The notes below the pieces were generated by a model. The model was not told the DNA's origin and searched no databases. It worked only from the letters and a program-made list of their open reading frames with translations. DNA of 64,000 bases from Lysobacter enzymogenes. GTDB lineage: Bacteria; Pseudomonadota; Gammaproteobacteria; Xanthomonadales; Xanthomonadaceae. The position numbers were made by a program, and so were the translations under genes. Location of the stretch: contig NZ_CP067395.1 of the NCBI RefSeq assembly GCF_017355525.1, positions 2,232,001 to 2,296,000 on the forward strand, written 5' to 3'. Shown here one piece after another: positions 1-7,760 of the stretch; position 1 is the stretch's first letter, and every line of letters starts with the position of its first letter.

Positions 1-185
1 TCGCCGACGAAGGCCTTGAGGTACTCGGCCGAGCTCTGCGCGGAGGCGAGGCCCGCGCGCACCAGCGGCCAGTGCGCGACCAGACCGCGCAGCACGTACG
101 GCCGGGTCGGCCGCAGCAAGGCCTCCGGCAGCGCCGCCGCGTCGACGCCGTGCAGTTCCTCGATCGGCTCAGCGACCGGCAGCAT
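1..185 (-). CDS. cupin-like (JmjC-type) protein, N-terminal part only
   Basis: Only the first 61 codons lie in the window; the rest runs off the left edge. The start is the ATG read from 185, which overlaps the end of the SapC-like gene by 17 nt, so the two are probably translationally coupled. The visible residues include RPYVLRGLVAHWPLVRAG, typical of the N-terminus of cupin_8/JmjC-like proteins ('put right what one cannot bypass' style Y-V-x-R-G-x-x-x-x-W-P). In Xanthomonads and Caulobacter such a gene usually sits between a SapC-like gene and a tryptophan halogenase in TonB-receptor clusters. Family membership rests on this short stretch and the context; enzymatic activity is not shown. 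Confidence 0.7.
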   Translation of the reverse strand, partial: MLPVAEPIEELHGVDAAALPEALLRPTRPYVLRGLVAHWPLVRAGLASAQSSAEYLKAFVG

Positions 186-897
186 GGCGCCGGCTCAAGC
201 GTTCGATGACATCGCGCAGGCGCGACAGCGAAGCGATGGCCATGTAGATCGCCTCCAGATGTCCGGCCTGCTTCAACGCGTGCAGGTCGGCCGCGCCGAG
301 ATCGCGCAGCTTGTCTTCGTCGATGCAGTGGAAGCCGGAAACGCGATGCTGGGTGTGTTCGTCCAGGCTCAAGTCGAGCGAAAACGGCTCCAGCAAGTCG
401 CAGCGGCGCAGTGCTTCGATGAAGCCGGCCTCGTCGCGCAAACCTTCGTGCAGCGCCCGCAGCAACGAGACCACGCGTTGCAGGAACGCGGTGTTGCCGC
501 CGTGTTCCAGGAACAGTGCCTCGCCCTCGCCGCCGCCGCGCACGACCCGCGGATGCGCGAGATCGATGTGGATCATCGGCTCCTCGTCGGCGATGCCGAT
601 CAGGAACGGCAGGCGCTCGATCGACATCGGCAGATAGCGCGCGTCCCAGCGCTCGCCGCCGGCCTCGTCGCGTTCGAGGAACAGGTTTTCGTCGCGGCGC
701 AGGCCCAGCAAGGCCAGCGAACGGAAGCCGCCGTCGGCGGTCTTCTGGAACACGATCGGGTAATGCGCCTGCAACTCGCGGAATTCGCCGAAGAAGGTCG
801 GCGCGAGCATCTGGTCGTCGCCGTAGCGCGCGCCGCGCGCCTGGATCACGCGCAGATCGTGGTGGTCGACGTTGTTGAGCAATACGGCTTCGGGCAT
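169..897 (-). CDS. SapC family protein
   Basis: A 242-aa protein with the features of the SapC family: an N-terminal LLNNVDHHDLRV segment, then FFGEFRELQAHYPIVFQK, a central ENLFLERDEAGGERWDARY stretch and a C-terminal half with FHCIDEDKL. It has no signal peptide. I chose the ATG read from 897 because the family homology begins there; an in-frame ATG at 1002 would add 35 Arg/Ala-rich residues with no family resemblance. The gene lies 170 bp behind the TonB-dependent receptor and overlaps the following cupin-like gene. SapC-like proteins of this type recur in outer-membrane glycan uptake clusters, but their molecular role is not established; the name derives from Campylobacter S-layer genes. 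Confidence 0.85.
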   Translation of the reverse strand: MPEAVLLNNVDHHDLRVIQARGARYGDDQMLAPTFFGEFRELQAHYPIVFQKTADGGFRSLALLGLRRDENLFLERDEAGGERWDARYLPMSIERLPFLIGIADEEPMIHIDLAHPRVVRGGGEGEALFLEHGGNTAFLQRVVSLLRALHEGLRDEAGFIEALRRCDLLEPFSLDLSLDEHTQHRVSGFHCIDEDKLRDLGAADLHALKQAGHLEAIYMAIASLSRLRDVIERLSRRHAAGR

Positions 898-1067
898 CGC
901 GGTGTCCAGGATCGTGGTCGGCGGCAGGCCGGCGGCCGCGCCGCGGCGGCGCGGTCGCGGGCTCGAACCGGAGTGCAGGCCTGCGCGCAAGGCGTCGGCC
1001 ATCGGCCGCGCCGTCGCCGACGCGGCCGGCGCCCCGTCCTCGCGGGCGGGACGCGCGATCGCCGCGA

Positions 1068-4000
1068 TCAGAACTTGTAGCGCACCCCGAACATGTAGCG
1101 CGGTCCGTACTGGTCGAACGAATACAGCTGGCGGCTGTTGCGTCCGCGCGTGCGCATGGTCTCGTCGGTCACGTTGATGCCTTCCAGCGTCAGCACCAGA
1201 TTGTCGGACACCGCGTAGCTGACGTTCACGTCCAACTGCCCGTAAGCCTCGACGTAGATCGGGTTGGCGCCCTTGCCGTCGCCGAGGTTGGTCAGGAACT
1301 GGTCGCGCCAGTTGTAAGCCACGCGCGCCTGCCACGGCCCCTTTTCGTAGAACCCGACCAGGTTGGCCGAGTCGCTCAGGCCGGTCATCGCGAACTGGGT
1401 GCCGAGGCTGCCGTTCTTGTAGGTCAGGCCCGAATCGACGATGGTGTAGTTCGCGGCGAGGCCGAAGCCCGATTCGCCGAACACGTGCTGGATGTTGAAC
1501 TCCCAGCCGTCGAGCGTATCGGAGCGGTTGTTGACCGGCTGGGTGACGTTGAACGACAGCACCGGATCGCCGCTGAGCCCGCTGACGGTGCCGGTGGCGA
1601 AGCCGTTGGAGTCGGTGCCGGTCTTCACCACGCCGGGCTGGCCGTTGTAGGTGTTGAGGATGTAGTTGCGGATGCAGGGCCGGTCGGTCGCGGCGCAGCC
1701 GCCGGCGCTGATCGCCTGGTTCCAGTAGTTGCCGCCGGACGGCGTGTGCAGGTTCGGATACGGCGTCTGCTTGCTGACCTGGTCGGCGATGAAGTTGTCG
1801 ATCTTCTTGCGGAAGTAGCCGACCGAGAAATAGCTCGACTCGCCGTAGTACCACTCGTAGGACAGATCGAAATTGCGCGATTCCAGCGGCTTGAGGTTGG
1901 GATTGCCCGCGCTGCCGCCGCCGCCGTCGAAGCGGGCCTGGCCGCCGACGCTCAGCGCCGGGTTGAGGCTGCCCCAGTTCGGCCGGCCGATCGATTCGCC
2001 GTAGCTCGCGCGCAGCTTCATGTTGTCGGTCAGGTCGACCGAGACGTCGAGGCTGGGCAGCCAGTACTTGTAGTCGCCGTCGAGTTCGCGGAACTGCGAG
2101 CCGGAATAGCGGATGACGAATTCGTTGGCCGCGACCCAGTCGATGCCGACCGGCGCCGGCTGCAGCGCGGCCGCCTTGACCTTGGTGCGCTCGTAGCGCA
2201 CGCCGGCGGCGACGTTGACCGGCAGCTTCCAGTCGAAGGTGTCGCTCCACTGCAGGTAGAAGCTGCGCGACTCCTCGCGCACGCGGCTGTCGCCGACCGT
2301 GCGGTTGGCGGCGCTGCCCGGCACCGGCTTGCCGGTGTAGTCGAACGAGGCGCGATAGTCGTCGCGCACGCCCTTGCCGCTGGCGACCCAGGCGTCTTCG
2401 GCGAGCTGGCGCACGCGGTCGAAGTCGAACACGAAGAACGCGTCGGTGAAGCGCGGGTCGTTGGCGCCGCTGACGCCGCGGAAGTAGTCGCCCATGTGCG
2501 CGAGCTTCCACACCGAGTCGGGGTAGTCGTTCGGGCTGGTGGCGCCGCCCCAGGTGTCGAGCTGGACGTGGGTGAAGGCCGAGCGGTTCTTGTAGTCGGT
2601 CGAGGCGACGCCGAAGTTGAGCTTGGAATAGCCTTCGAAACGGTATTCGCCGCTGGCCTGGAACTGTTCGATCTCGGCGCGCTCGCGCTCGTTGCGGAAC
2701 ACCGAGCCGGTCACCAGCATCTGCGCCGGGTCGATCGCGCTCATGCCGGGCGGCAGGTGCAGGGTCAGGACCGGGAAATCGCGGCTGAAGTCGATGGTGT
2801 TGCCGGCGCGGAAGAAACCGGCGCTGGCGAGCGTGTTGTTGGAGCCGTACGGGCTGTCGGGCGAGGAGTCCGCGGTCGAACGGTGGTAGTCGAAGTTCAG
2901 ATCGAAGCTGTCCGTCAGCTTCCAGTCCACGTTCAAGCCGAGCGACTTGTTCTCGCGCTTGACCGAGCTCTTGCCCGCGCCGTTGGCGAAGTCGGACAGG
3001 CCGTTGTAGCGCTCGTCGTAGATCAGCGGCGAGGAGCCCGAACCCTTGGTCCACGAGCTCATGCCCGGAGTGAAGTTGAGCCACACCGACATGTCGTGGC
3101 GCATCTGCTCGATCTTGTTCTGCGAGTAGGTGTAGTCGAGCGTGGTGGTGATGTTGTCGGTCGGCGCCCATTGCAGGGTCAGCTGGCCGTTGATGCGCTC
3201 GCGCTTGACCGAGTTGACGCTGTAGCCGAGGCTCTGCGGCATCGAATAGACGTCGTTCGGGCCGGGCCGGTTGGTGATGTTCTCCGAGCCCGGCTGGCCC
3301 GGCAGCGGCAGCGCCGAACCGGAGCCTTCGCCGTTGGCCAGCGGATTGTCGAGGAAGGTGCGCCAGCCGTTGCCCGAGGCGACGAACGCGGACGCCGAAC
3401 CGGATTCGCGCTTCTGATAGTTCGCGCTCAGCCCGATGCCGAAGCGGCCGTCGGCCGAGGTCGCGCTGAAGATGCCCGAGGCGTCCGGGGTGACCGAATC
3501 GCCCTTGAGATCGCTCGGCAGATCGTCGTCGGAGGTGTCCCAGATGCCCTTGACGCCGACGTTGGCGTGCAGGCCCGGGTTGTCCAGCGGACGCGCGGTC
3601 TTGATGTTGATGGTCGCGCCGATGCCGCCGGTGGGCGTGCTCGCGCGGCTGGTCTTGTAGACCTCGACCGCGGAAATCGACTCGGCGGCCAGATCGCTGA
3701 ATTCGAACGCGCGCGCGCCGGTCGAGGTCGGCATCTGCCGGCCGTTGAGCAGCACCAGATTGAAATCGGGGCCGACGCCGCGCACGGTCACGCGCGAGCC
3801 TTCGCCGGCGTTGCGGTCGATCGACACGCCGCTGATGCGCTGCAGCGCTTCGGCCAGATTGGTGTCGGGGAACTTGCCGATGTCCTCGGCGACGATGCCG
3901 TCGACGATGCCGGCGGCGTCGCGCTTGAGGTTCATCGACGAAGTCAGGCTGCCCTTGATGCCGGTGACCACGACCGCATCGAGCGTCCTGGCATCATCGG

Positions 4001-4136
4001 CCGCGCCGGGCCGGGTCTGCTGTCCGGCCTGCGCCTCTACCGGCGCGGTGCTCTGCGCATACGCCGCCTGGCTCATGGCCAGCAGCAATGCGGACGTCAA
4101 CACTGTGCGCCTTGCGGCGCCGTGCGTTTGCTTCAT
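1068..4136 (-). CDS. TonB-dependent outer-membrane receptor (glycan-uptake type)
   Basis: A 1022-aa TonB-dependent receptor. Residues 1-28 form a Sec signal peptide ending in AAYAQ. The plug follows, with LDAVVVTGIKGSL, GKFPDTNLAEALQRISGVSI and VRGVGPDFNLVLLNGRQMP, then a long barrel that ends in YMFGVRYKF with the terminal aromatic residue needed for outer-membrane assembly. The start at 4136 is set by a strong ribosome binding site (GGGGAGGAG, 5 nt upstream); a start at 4160 would lie before it. The plug and the size resemble Xanthomonas/Caulobacter receptors for plant or polymer-derived saccharides rather than siderophore receptors. It leads a cluster with SapC-like and cupin-like genes. 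Substrate unknown. Confidence 0.92.
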   Translation of the reverse strand: MKQTHGAARRTVLTSALLLAMSQAAYAQSTAPVEAQAGQQTRPGAADDARTLDAVVVTGIKGSLTSSMNLKRDAAGIVDGIVAEDIGKFPDTNLAEALQRISGVSIDRNAGEGSRVTVRGVGPDFNLVLLNGRQMPTSTGARAFEFSDLAAESISAVEVYKTSRASTPTGGIGATINIKTARPLDNPGLHANVGVKGIWDTSDDDLPSDLKGDSVTPDASGIFSATSADGRFGIGLSANYQKRESGSASAFVASGNGWRTFLDNPLANGEGSGSALPLPGQPGSENITNRPGPNDVYSMPQSLGYSVNSVKRERINGQLTLQWAPTDNITTTLDYTYSQNKIEQMRHDMSVWLNFTPGMSSWTKGSGSSPLIYDERYNGLSDFANGAGKSSVKRENKSLGLNVDWKLTDSFDLNFDYHRSTADSSPDSPYGSNNTLASAGFFRAGNTIDFSRDFPVLTLHLPPGMSAIDPAQMLVTGSVFRNERERAEIEQFQASGEYRFEGYSKLNFGVASTDYKNRSAFTHVQLDTWGGATSPNDYPDSVWKLAHMGDYFRGVSGANDPRFTDAFFVFDFDRVRQLAEDAWVASGKGVRDDYRASFDYTGKPVPGSAANRTVGDSRVREESRSFYLQWSDTFDWKLPVNVAAGVRYERTKVKAAALQPAPVGIDWVAANEFVIRYSGSQFRELDGDYKYWLPSLDVSVDLTDNMKLRASYGESIGRPNWGSLNPALSVGGQARFDGGGGSAGNPNLKPLESRNFDLSYEWYYGESSYFSVGYFRKKIDNFIADQVSKQTPYPNLHTPSGGNYWNQAISAGGCAATDRPCIRNYILNTYNGQPGVVKTGTDSNGFATGTVSGLSGDPVLSFNVTQPVNNRSDTLDGWEFNIQHVFGESGFGLAANYTIVDSGLTYKNGSLGTQFAMTGLSDSANLVGFYEKGPWQARVAYNWRDQFLTNLGDGKGANPIYVEAYGQLDVNVSYAVSDNLVLTLEGINVTDETMRTRGRNSRQLYSFDQYGPRYMFGVRYKF

Positions 4137-4210
4137 CGAAACTCCTCCCCAGGATCCCACGATGCGCGGGCGGGACGATCCCGCCCCGCCCCCTCGATTG
4201 CTGCGGGCCG

Positions 4211-4239
4211 ATTTGACGCGCGCATGACAGCGCTGTCAA
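4211..4239 (-). promoter_or_regulatory. sigma-70 type promoter of the TonB receptor cluster
   Basis: Read on the minus strand, TTGACA (4239-4234) is a perfect -35 box, followed by a 17-nt spacer and TCAAAT (4216-4211) as a -10 box with 4 of 6 matches. Transcription would start near 4204, giving a leader of about 67 nt with the strong Shine-Dalgarno at its end. The -35 box lies inside the palindromic operator at 4225-4238, a layout suited to repression. Confidence 0.6.
4225..4238. promoter_or_regulatory. LacI-family type operator
   Basis: TGACAGCGCTGTCA is a perfect 14-bp palindrome with a central CG and the TG-N2-A-N-CG-N-T-N2-CA pattern of LacI/PurR family operators. It overlaps the -35 box of the receptor promoter. 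LacI-type repressors commonly control carbohydrate TonB-receptor loci in Xanthomonads; no lacI-type gene lies in this window. Confidence 0.6.
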
Positions 4240-4430
4240 TTACCTGGACAAAAGTGTTACCTCCATCAAGGAGAAAGCGATTTCTCGGCCGATTTCTTCG
4301 ACGCGGCGCAACATGGAACCGCGCGGGCGAAGCGTATACGGCTGCGCCGATGGGCTGTGGTGGCGGCGTGGCGGCCGTGGCAAGCGAGCGATGCGCCGGT
4401 CTTCGGCGGGTGTCGCGAACCCCATCCGAC

Positions 4431-4515
4431 CGTCATGCCCGCGAAGGCGGGCATCCAGGGCTTTATCGCGACAGGACTCTGAAGTCTCTGGATTCCCGCC
4501 TTCGCGGGAATGACG
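4431..4515. repeat. 85-bp inverted-repeat element, copy 1
   Basis: The ends are near-perfect inverted repeats: CGTCATGCCCGCGAAGGCGG on the left and CCGCCTTCGCGGGAATGACG on the right, around an inner GGACTCTGAAGTC segment that also self-pairs. A second, longer copy lies at 4585-4695. The form is that of a REP/MITE-like dispersed element. It lies between the receptor promoter and the 3' end of the UvrA paralogue. Confidence 0.8.
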
Positions 4516-4584
4516 TGCTTGGGGAGACGAAGCGGGTCGTAAAGATTCGCCGCTCGCGCGCAGTCGCTGCGCGACTCATCTGAC

Positions 4585-4695
4585 CGTCATGCCCGCGAAG
4601 GCGGGCATCCAGGGCTTTATCGCTACAGGACTCTGAAGTCCCTGGATGTTCGGCTTCGCCGAAATAAAAGCGAGCCCGCGTTCGCGGGAATGACG
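4585..4695. repeat. inverted-repeat element, copy 2 with internal extension
   Basis: The first 60 bp match the element at 4431 almost exactly. The right part is longer: after CCTGGATG it carries an extra TTCGGCTTCGCCGAA hairpin and an AT-rich AAATAAAAG patch before the terminal TTCGCGGGAATGACG. This looks like a compound or rearranged copy of the same element. It ends 13 bp from the stop codon of the UvrA paralogue and could act as its terminator hairpin. Confidence 0.75.
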
Positions 4696-4708
4696 TTTAT
4701 GCGTAGGC

Positions 4709-7348
4709 TCAAGCCAGCGCGCGGCGCAGATAAGGCGCAGTCCGACTCGACGCCGCCCGCGCGACCTGTTCGGGCGTGCCGGCAGCGACGATCGCCCCGC
4801 CCTCCTCGCCCGCACCCGGCCCGAGATCGATCGCCCAATCGCTATCGGCCACCACCCGCATCTCGTGCTCGATCACCACCACCGTATGCCCGCCGTCGAC
4901 CAGGCCGTGCAACTGCGCCATCAGCTTGTCGACGTCGGCGGCATGCAGCCCGGTGGTCGGTTCGTCGAGCACGTACAAGGTGTGTCCGCGCTGGCTGCGG
5001 TGCAGTTCCGTCGCCAGTTTGATCCGCTGCGCCTCGCCGCCGGACAGCTCGGTGGCCGGCTGACCCAGGCGCAGATACCCCAGGCCGATGTCGCGCAGCA
5101 CCGCCAGCGGCCGGGCGATGGATTCCTGATCGTGGAAGAACGCCAGCGCTTCGGCGACGGTCATCGCCAGCACTTCGGCGATGTTGCGTTCGCGCCACGA
5201 CACTTCGAGCGTCTTGTCGTTGTAGCGGCGGCCGTGGCAGGTCGGGCACGGCGCGTACACCGTCGGCATGAACAGCAGCTCGACCTGGACGAAGCCCTCG
5301 CCTTCGCAGGTCGCGCAGCGTCCCTTGGCGACATTGAACGAGAACCGCCCGGCGTCGTAGCGCCGGCTCTTGGCCAGCGGCGTTTGCGCGAACAGCTTGC
5401 GCACCGGGTCGAACAGGCCGGTATAGGTCGCTAGATTCGAACGCGGCGTGCGGCCGATCGGTTTCTGGTCGACGTTGACCAGGCGCTTGATCGCGTCGGC
5501 GTCGCCGCCGAGGCGGCCGGAGGTGGTGCGCAGTTCGCCGGGCTGCGGCGGGCCGTCGTCGTTGCTTTCGTCCTCCGGTTCGTGGCCCAGGCGCGCGCCC
5601 ATCAGTTCGACCAGGGCCTGGCTGATCAGGCTCGACTTGCCCGAACCCGACACGCCGGTGACCGCGGTCAGCACCTGCAACGGAATCCGCGCGTCGACGC
5701 CGTGCAGGTTGTTGCGATGCACCTCGCGCAGTTCCAGCCAGCCCGCCGGCGCGCGCCGCGCGCCCTCGCGGCTGCGCGACGGCGCGTCGAACAGGTAACG
5801 CGCCGTCTGCGAGTGGCGCACCTCGCGCAAGCCCTGCGGCGGACCGCTGTACAAGACTTCGCCGCCTTCCTGGCCCGCGCCGGGGCCAACGTCGACGATC
5901 CAGTCCGCGCGCCGCAACATGTCCAGGTCGTGCTCGACCACGAACACCGAATTGCCGGTGCCCTTGAGCTGGTCCAGCGCGTGGTGCAAGGCCTCGCTGT
6001 CGGCCGGATGCAGGCCAGCGGACGGTTCGTCGAGCACGTAGACCACACCGAACAGGTTGGAGCGGATCTGGGTGGCCAGGCGCAGGCGCTGCAATTCGCC
6101 GGGCGACAGCGTCGGCGTGGTCCGGTCCAGGGCAAGATAGCCCAGCCCCAAGGCTTGCAACGCGGCGATCCGCTCGACCAGATCCTGGGCGATGCGCTGC
6201 GCCGCGATGCGCTTTTCTTCGGACAAGTCGGGCGTCCTGCGCACGTCGGTGCCGCCGGCATGGGCGCTGCCGCCGCGGGCGACGCGGCGCGCGCTGTCGT
6301 TGCGGCTGGCGGCGCGGCTGCGGGTCGCAGCGCTGGCCGGCGCGTCGAACCGTCCTGCCGCCGCCGGCGCCAACACCTCGGCGATCGCGTTCAAGCTCAG
6401 CTGCGAGAGGCTGCCGATGTCGAGGCCGGCGAAGCTCACCGACAAGGCCTCGGCCTTCAAGCGGCGGCCGTCGCACAGCGGACAGCGCGCGCCGCTCATG
6501 AAGCGCGCAACGCGCTTCTTCATCAACGCGCTCTGGGTGGTCGCGAAGGTGTGCAGCACGTAGCGGCGCGCGCCGGTGAAGGTGCCCATGTAGCTGGGCT
6601 CGGCCTTGCGCTTCAGCGCGGCGCGGGTCTGCGCCGGAGTGAAGCCGGCGTAGACCGGGGCGACGGGTTGTTCCTCGGTGTAGAGGATCCAGTCGCGGTC
6701 CTTCTTCGGCAGCTCGCGCCACGGCTTGTCGACGTCGTAGCCGAGCGTGACCAGGATGTCGCGCAGGTTCTGTCCGTGCCACGCCGGCGGCCACGACGCG
6801 ATCGCGCGGTCGCGGATGCTCAGCGACGGGTCGGGCACCATCGAGCGCTCGGTGACTTCGTAGACGAAGCCCAGGCCGTGGCAGTTCGGGCACGCGCCCT
6901 GCGGCGTGTTCGGCGAGAAATCCTCGGCGTACAGCATCGGCTGCTGGGCCGGATAGGTGCCCGCGCGCGAGTACAGCATGCGCAGCAGGCTCGACAGCGT
7001 GGTCACGCTGCCGACCGTGGAGCGGACGTTCGGCGTGCCGCGCTGTTGCTGCAGGGCGATCGCCGGCGGCAGGCCTTGGATCTCGTCGACGTCCGGCACG
7101 CCGACCTGATCGATCAGACGCCGCGCATACGGCGACAGCGATTCCAGATAGCGGCGCTGGGCCTCGGCGAACAGCGTGCCGAACGCGAGCGAGGACTTGC
7201 CCGATCCGGACACGCCGGAAAACACCACGAACGCATCGCGCGGGATGCGCACGTCGACGTCCTTGAGGTTGTGCTCGCGCGCGCCGCGCACGCGGACGAA
7301 GGCGGTGTCGCCGGTTTGCGGGGAACGGGAACTGGGGCGGGTTGCCAT
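4709..7348 (-). CDS. UvrA-like ABC ATPase (UvrA paralogue)
   Basis: An 879-aa protein with the double ABC architecture of excinuclease subunit A. Both halves show a Walker A (GVSGSGKSS), an ABC signature (LSPGELQRLRLATQ; LSGGEAQRIKLATEL) and a Walker B (YVLDEPSAGLH; YVLDEPTTGLH). Zinc-binding Cys pairs are visible: CPNCHGLGF, CPLCDG, and CATCEGEGF paired with CPTCHGRRY. It is shorter than housekeeping UvrA (about 940 aa) and has a low-complexity Ala/Arg/Ser insert around residues 330-375, so it is better read as a UvrA2-class paralogue than as the repair subunit itself. UvrA2-type proteins have been linked to tolerance of DNA-binding drugs; that role is an inference here. It stands alone, divergent from a FAD monooxygenase. 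Confidence 0.88.
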   Translation of the reverse strand: MATRPSSRSPQTGDTAFVRVRGAREHNLKDVDVRIPRDAFVVFSGVSGSGKSSLAFGTLFAEAQRRYLESLSPYARRLIDQVGVPDVDEIQGLPPAIALQQQRGTPNVRSTVGSVTTLSSLLRMLYSRAGTYPAQQPMLYAEDFSPNTPQGACPNCHGLGFVYEVTERSMVPDPSLSIRDRAIASWPPAWHGQNLRDILVTLGYDVDKPWRELPKKDRDWILYTEEQPVAPVYAGFTPAQTRAALKRKAEPSYMGTFTGARRYVLHTFATTQSALMKKRVARFMSGARCPLCDGRRLKAEALSVSFAGLDIGSLSQLSLNAIAEVLAPAAAGRFDAPASAATRSRAASRNDSARRVARGGSAHAGGTDVRRTPDLSEEKRIAAQRIAQDLVERIAALQALGLGYLALDRTTPTLSPGELQRLRLATQIRSNLFGVVYVLDEPSAGLHPADSEALHHALDQLKGTGNSVFVVEHDLDMLRRADWIVDVGPGAGQEGGEVLYSGPPQGLREVRHSQTARYLFDAPSRSREGARRAPAGWLELREVHRNNLHGVDARIPLQVLTAVTGVSGSGKSSLISQALVELMGARLGHEPEDESNDDGPPQPGELRTTSGRLGGDADAIKRLVNVDQKPIGRTPRSNLATYTGLFDPVRKLFAQTPLAKSRRYDAGRFSFNVAKGRCATCEGEGFVQVELLFMPTVYAPCPTCHGRRYNDKTLEVSWRERNIAEVLAMTVAEALAFFHDQESIARPLAVLRDIGLGYLRLGQPATELSGGEAQRIKLATELHRSQRGHTLYVLDEPTTGLHAADVDKLMAQLHGLVDGGHTVVVIEHEMRVVADSDWAIDLGPGAGEEGGAIVAAGTPEQVARAASSRTAPYLRRALA

Positions 7349-7607
7349 GAGCGGCGGCGCGGCGCACGCGCGGTACGGGGGGCCGTACAGTGTGAACCCA
7401 ATGGCGTGGACGCGGCATCGAGCCTGCGCGTGTCGGCGGTTTTCGGCCGTTTTCGGCCAACTGCTGCGGTTCCCGGCGGTGCCGGAACGCGCTCGCCGCT
7501 AAAACAGCCGCTCCCCGTTTCAATATCCTAAACCACCTGGGGCTTGCGGCAAGCCCCCGTCGCTGCGGTTCCATCGCCGGCCTGCCCCCACGATCAGGAG
7601 CCTCCGC
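7349..7607. other. divergent intergenic region
   Basis: No gene is supported here. It separates the minus-strand UvrA paralogue from the plus-strand monooxygenase unit and should hold both promoters. A 6-4-6 inverted repeat (GTACGG GGGG CCGTAC, 7373-7388) 25 bp upstream of the UvrA start could be a regulator site. A short tandem repeat TTTTCGGCCGTTTTCGGCC lies at about 7440-7459. Confidence 0.4.
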
Positions 7608-7760
7608 ATGAACCTGCCATCGCCGACCGCTGCGCCGGCCCTGCGCGCCGCTGTCCGAACCGCGGCGCCAGCGCGTCGTTACGCGAGCCTCGCGCGCACC
7701 GCAGCCGCAGCCGCGTCCGCGTCCGCGTCCGCAGCCGCGAAGGAGCGCCGCCATGATTGA
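7608..7760 (+). CDS. possible 50-aa coupled small ORF upstream of the monooxygenase
   Basis: An ATG at 7608 follows AGGAG with a 7-nt gap, which is a good ribosome binding site, and opens a 50-codon frame rich in Ala, Ser and Arg. Its stop codon TGA (7758-7760) lies just inside the monooxygenase start region, overlapping it by 8 nt, and the monooxygenase Shine-Dalgarno lies inside this frame. This is the arrangement of a translationally coupled leader ORF. The Ala/Ser repeat composition (ASASASAAA) is unlike a folded protein, so it may act in regulation or be chance. Confidence 0.3.
   Translation: MNLPSPTAAPALRAAVRTAAPARRYASLARTAAAAASASASAAAKERRHD

Noticed and set aside
1485..4583. A 1032-codon plus-strand frame over the TonB receptor
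   Set aside because: Antisense shadow; the minus-strand frame has a signal peptide, plug and barrel with a proper ribosome site.
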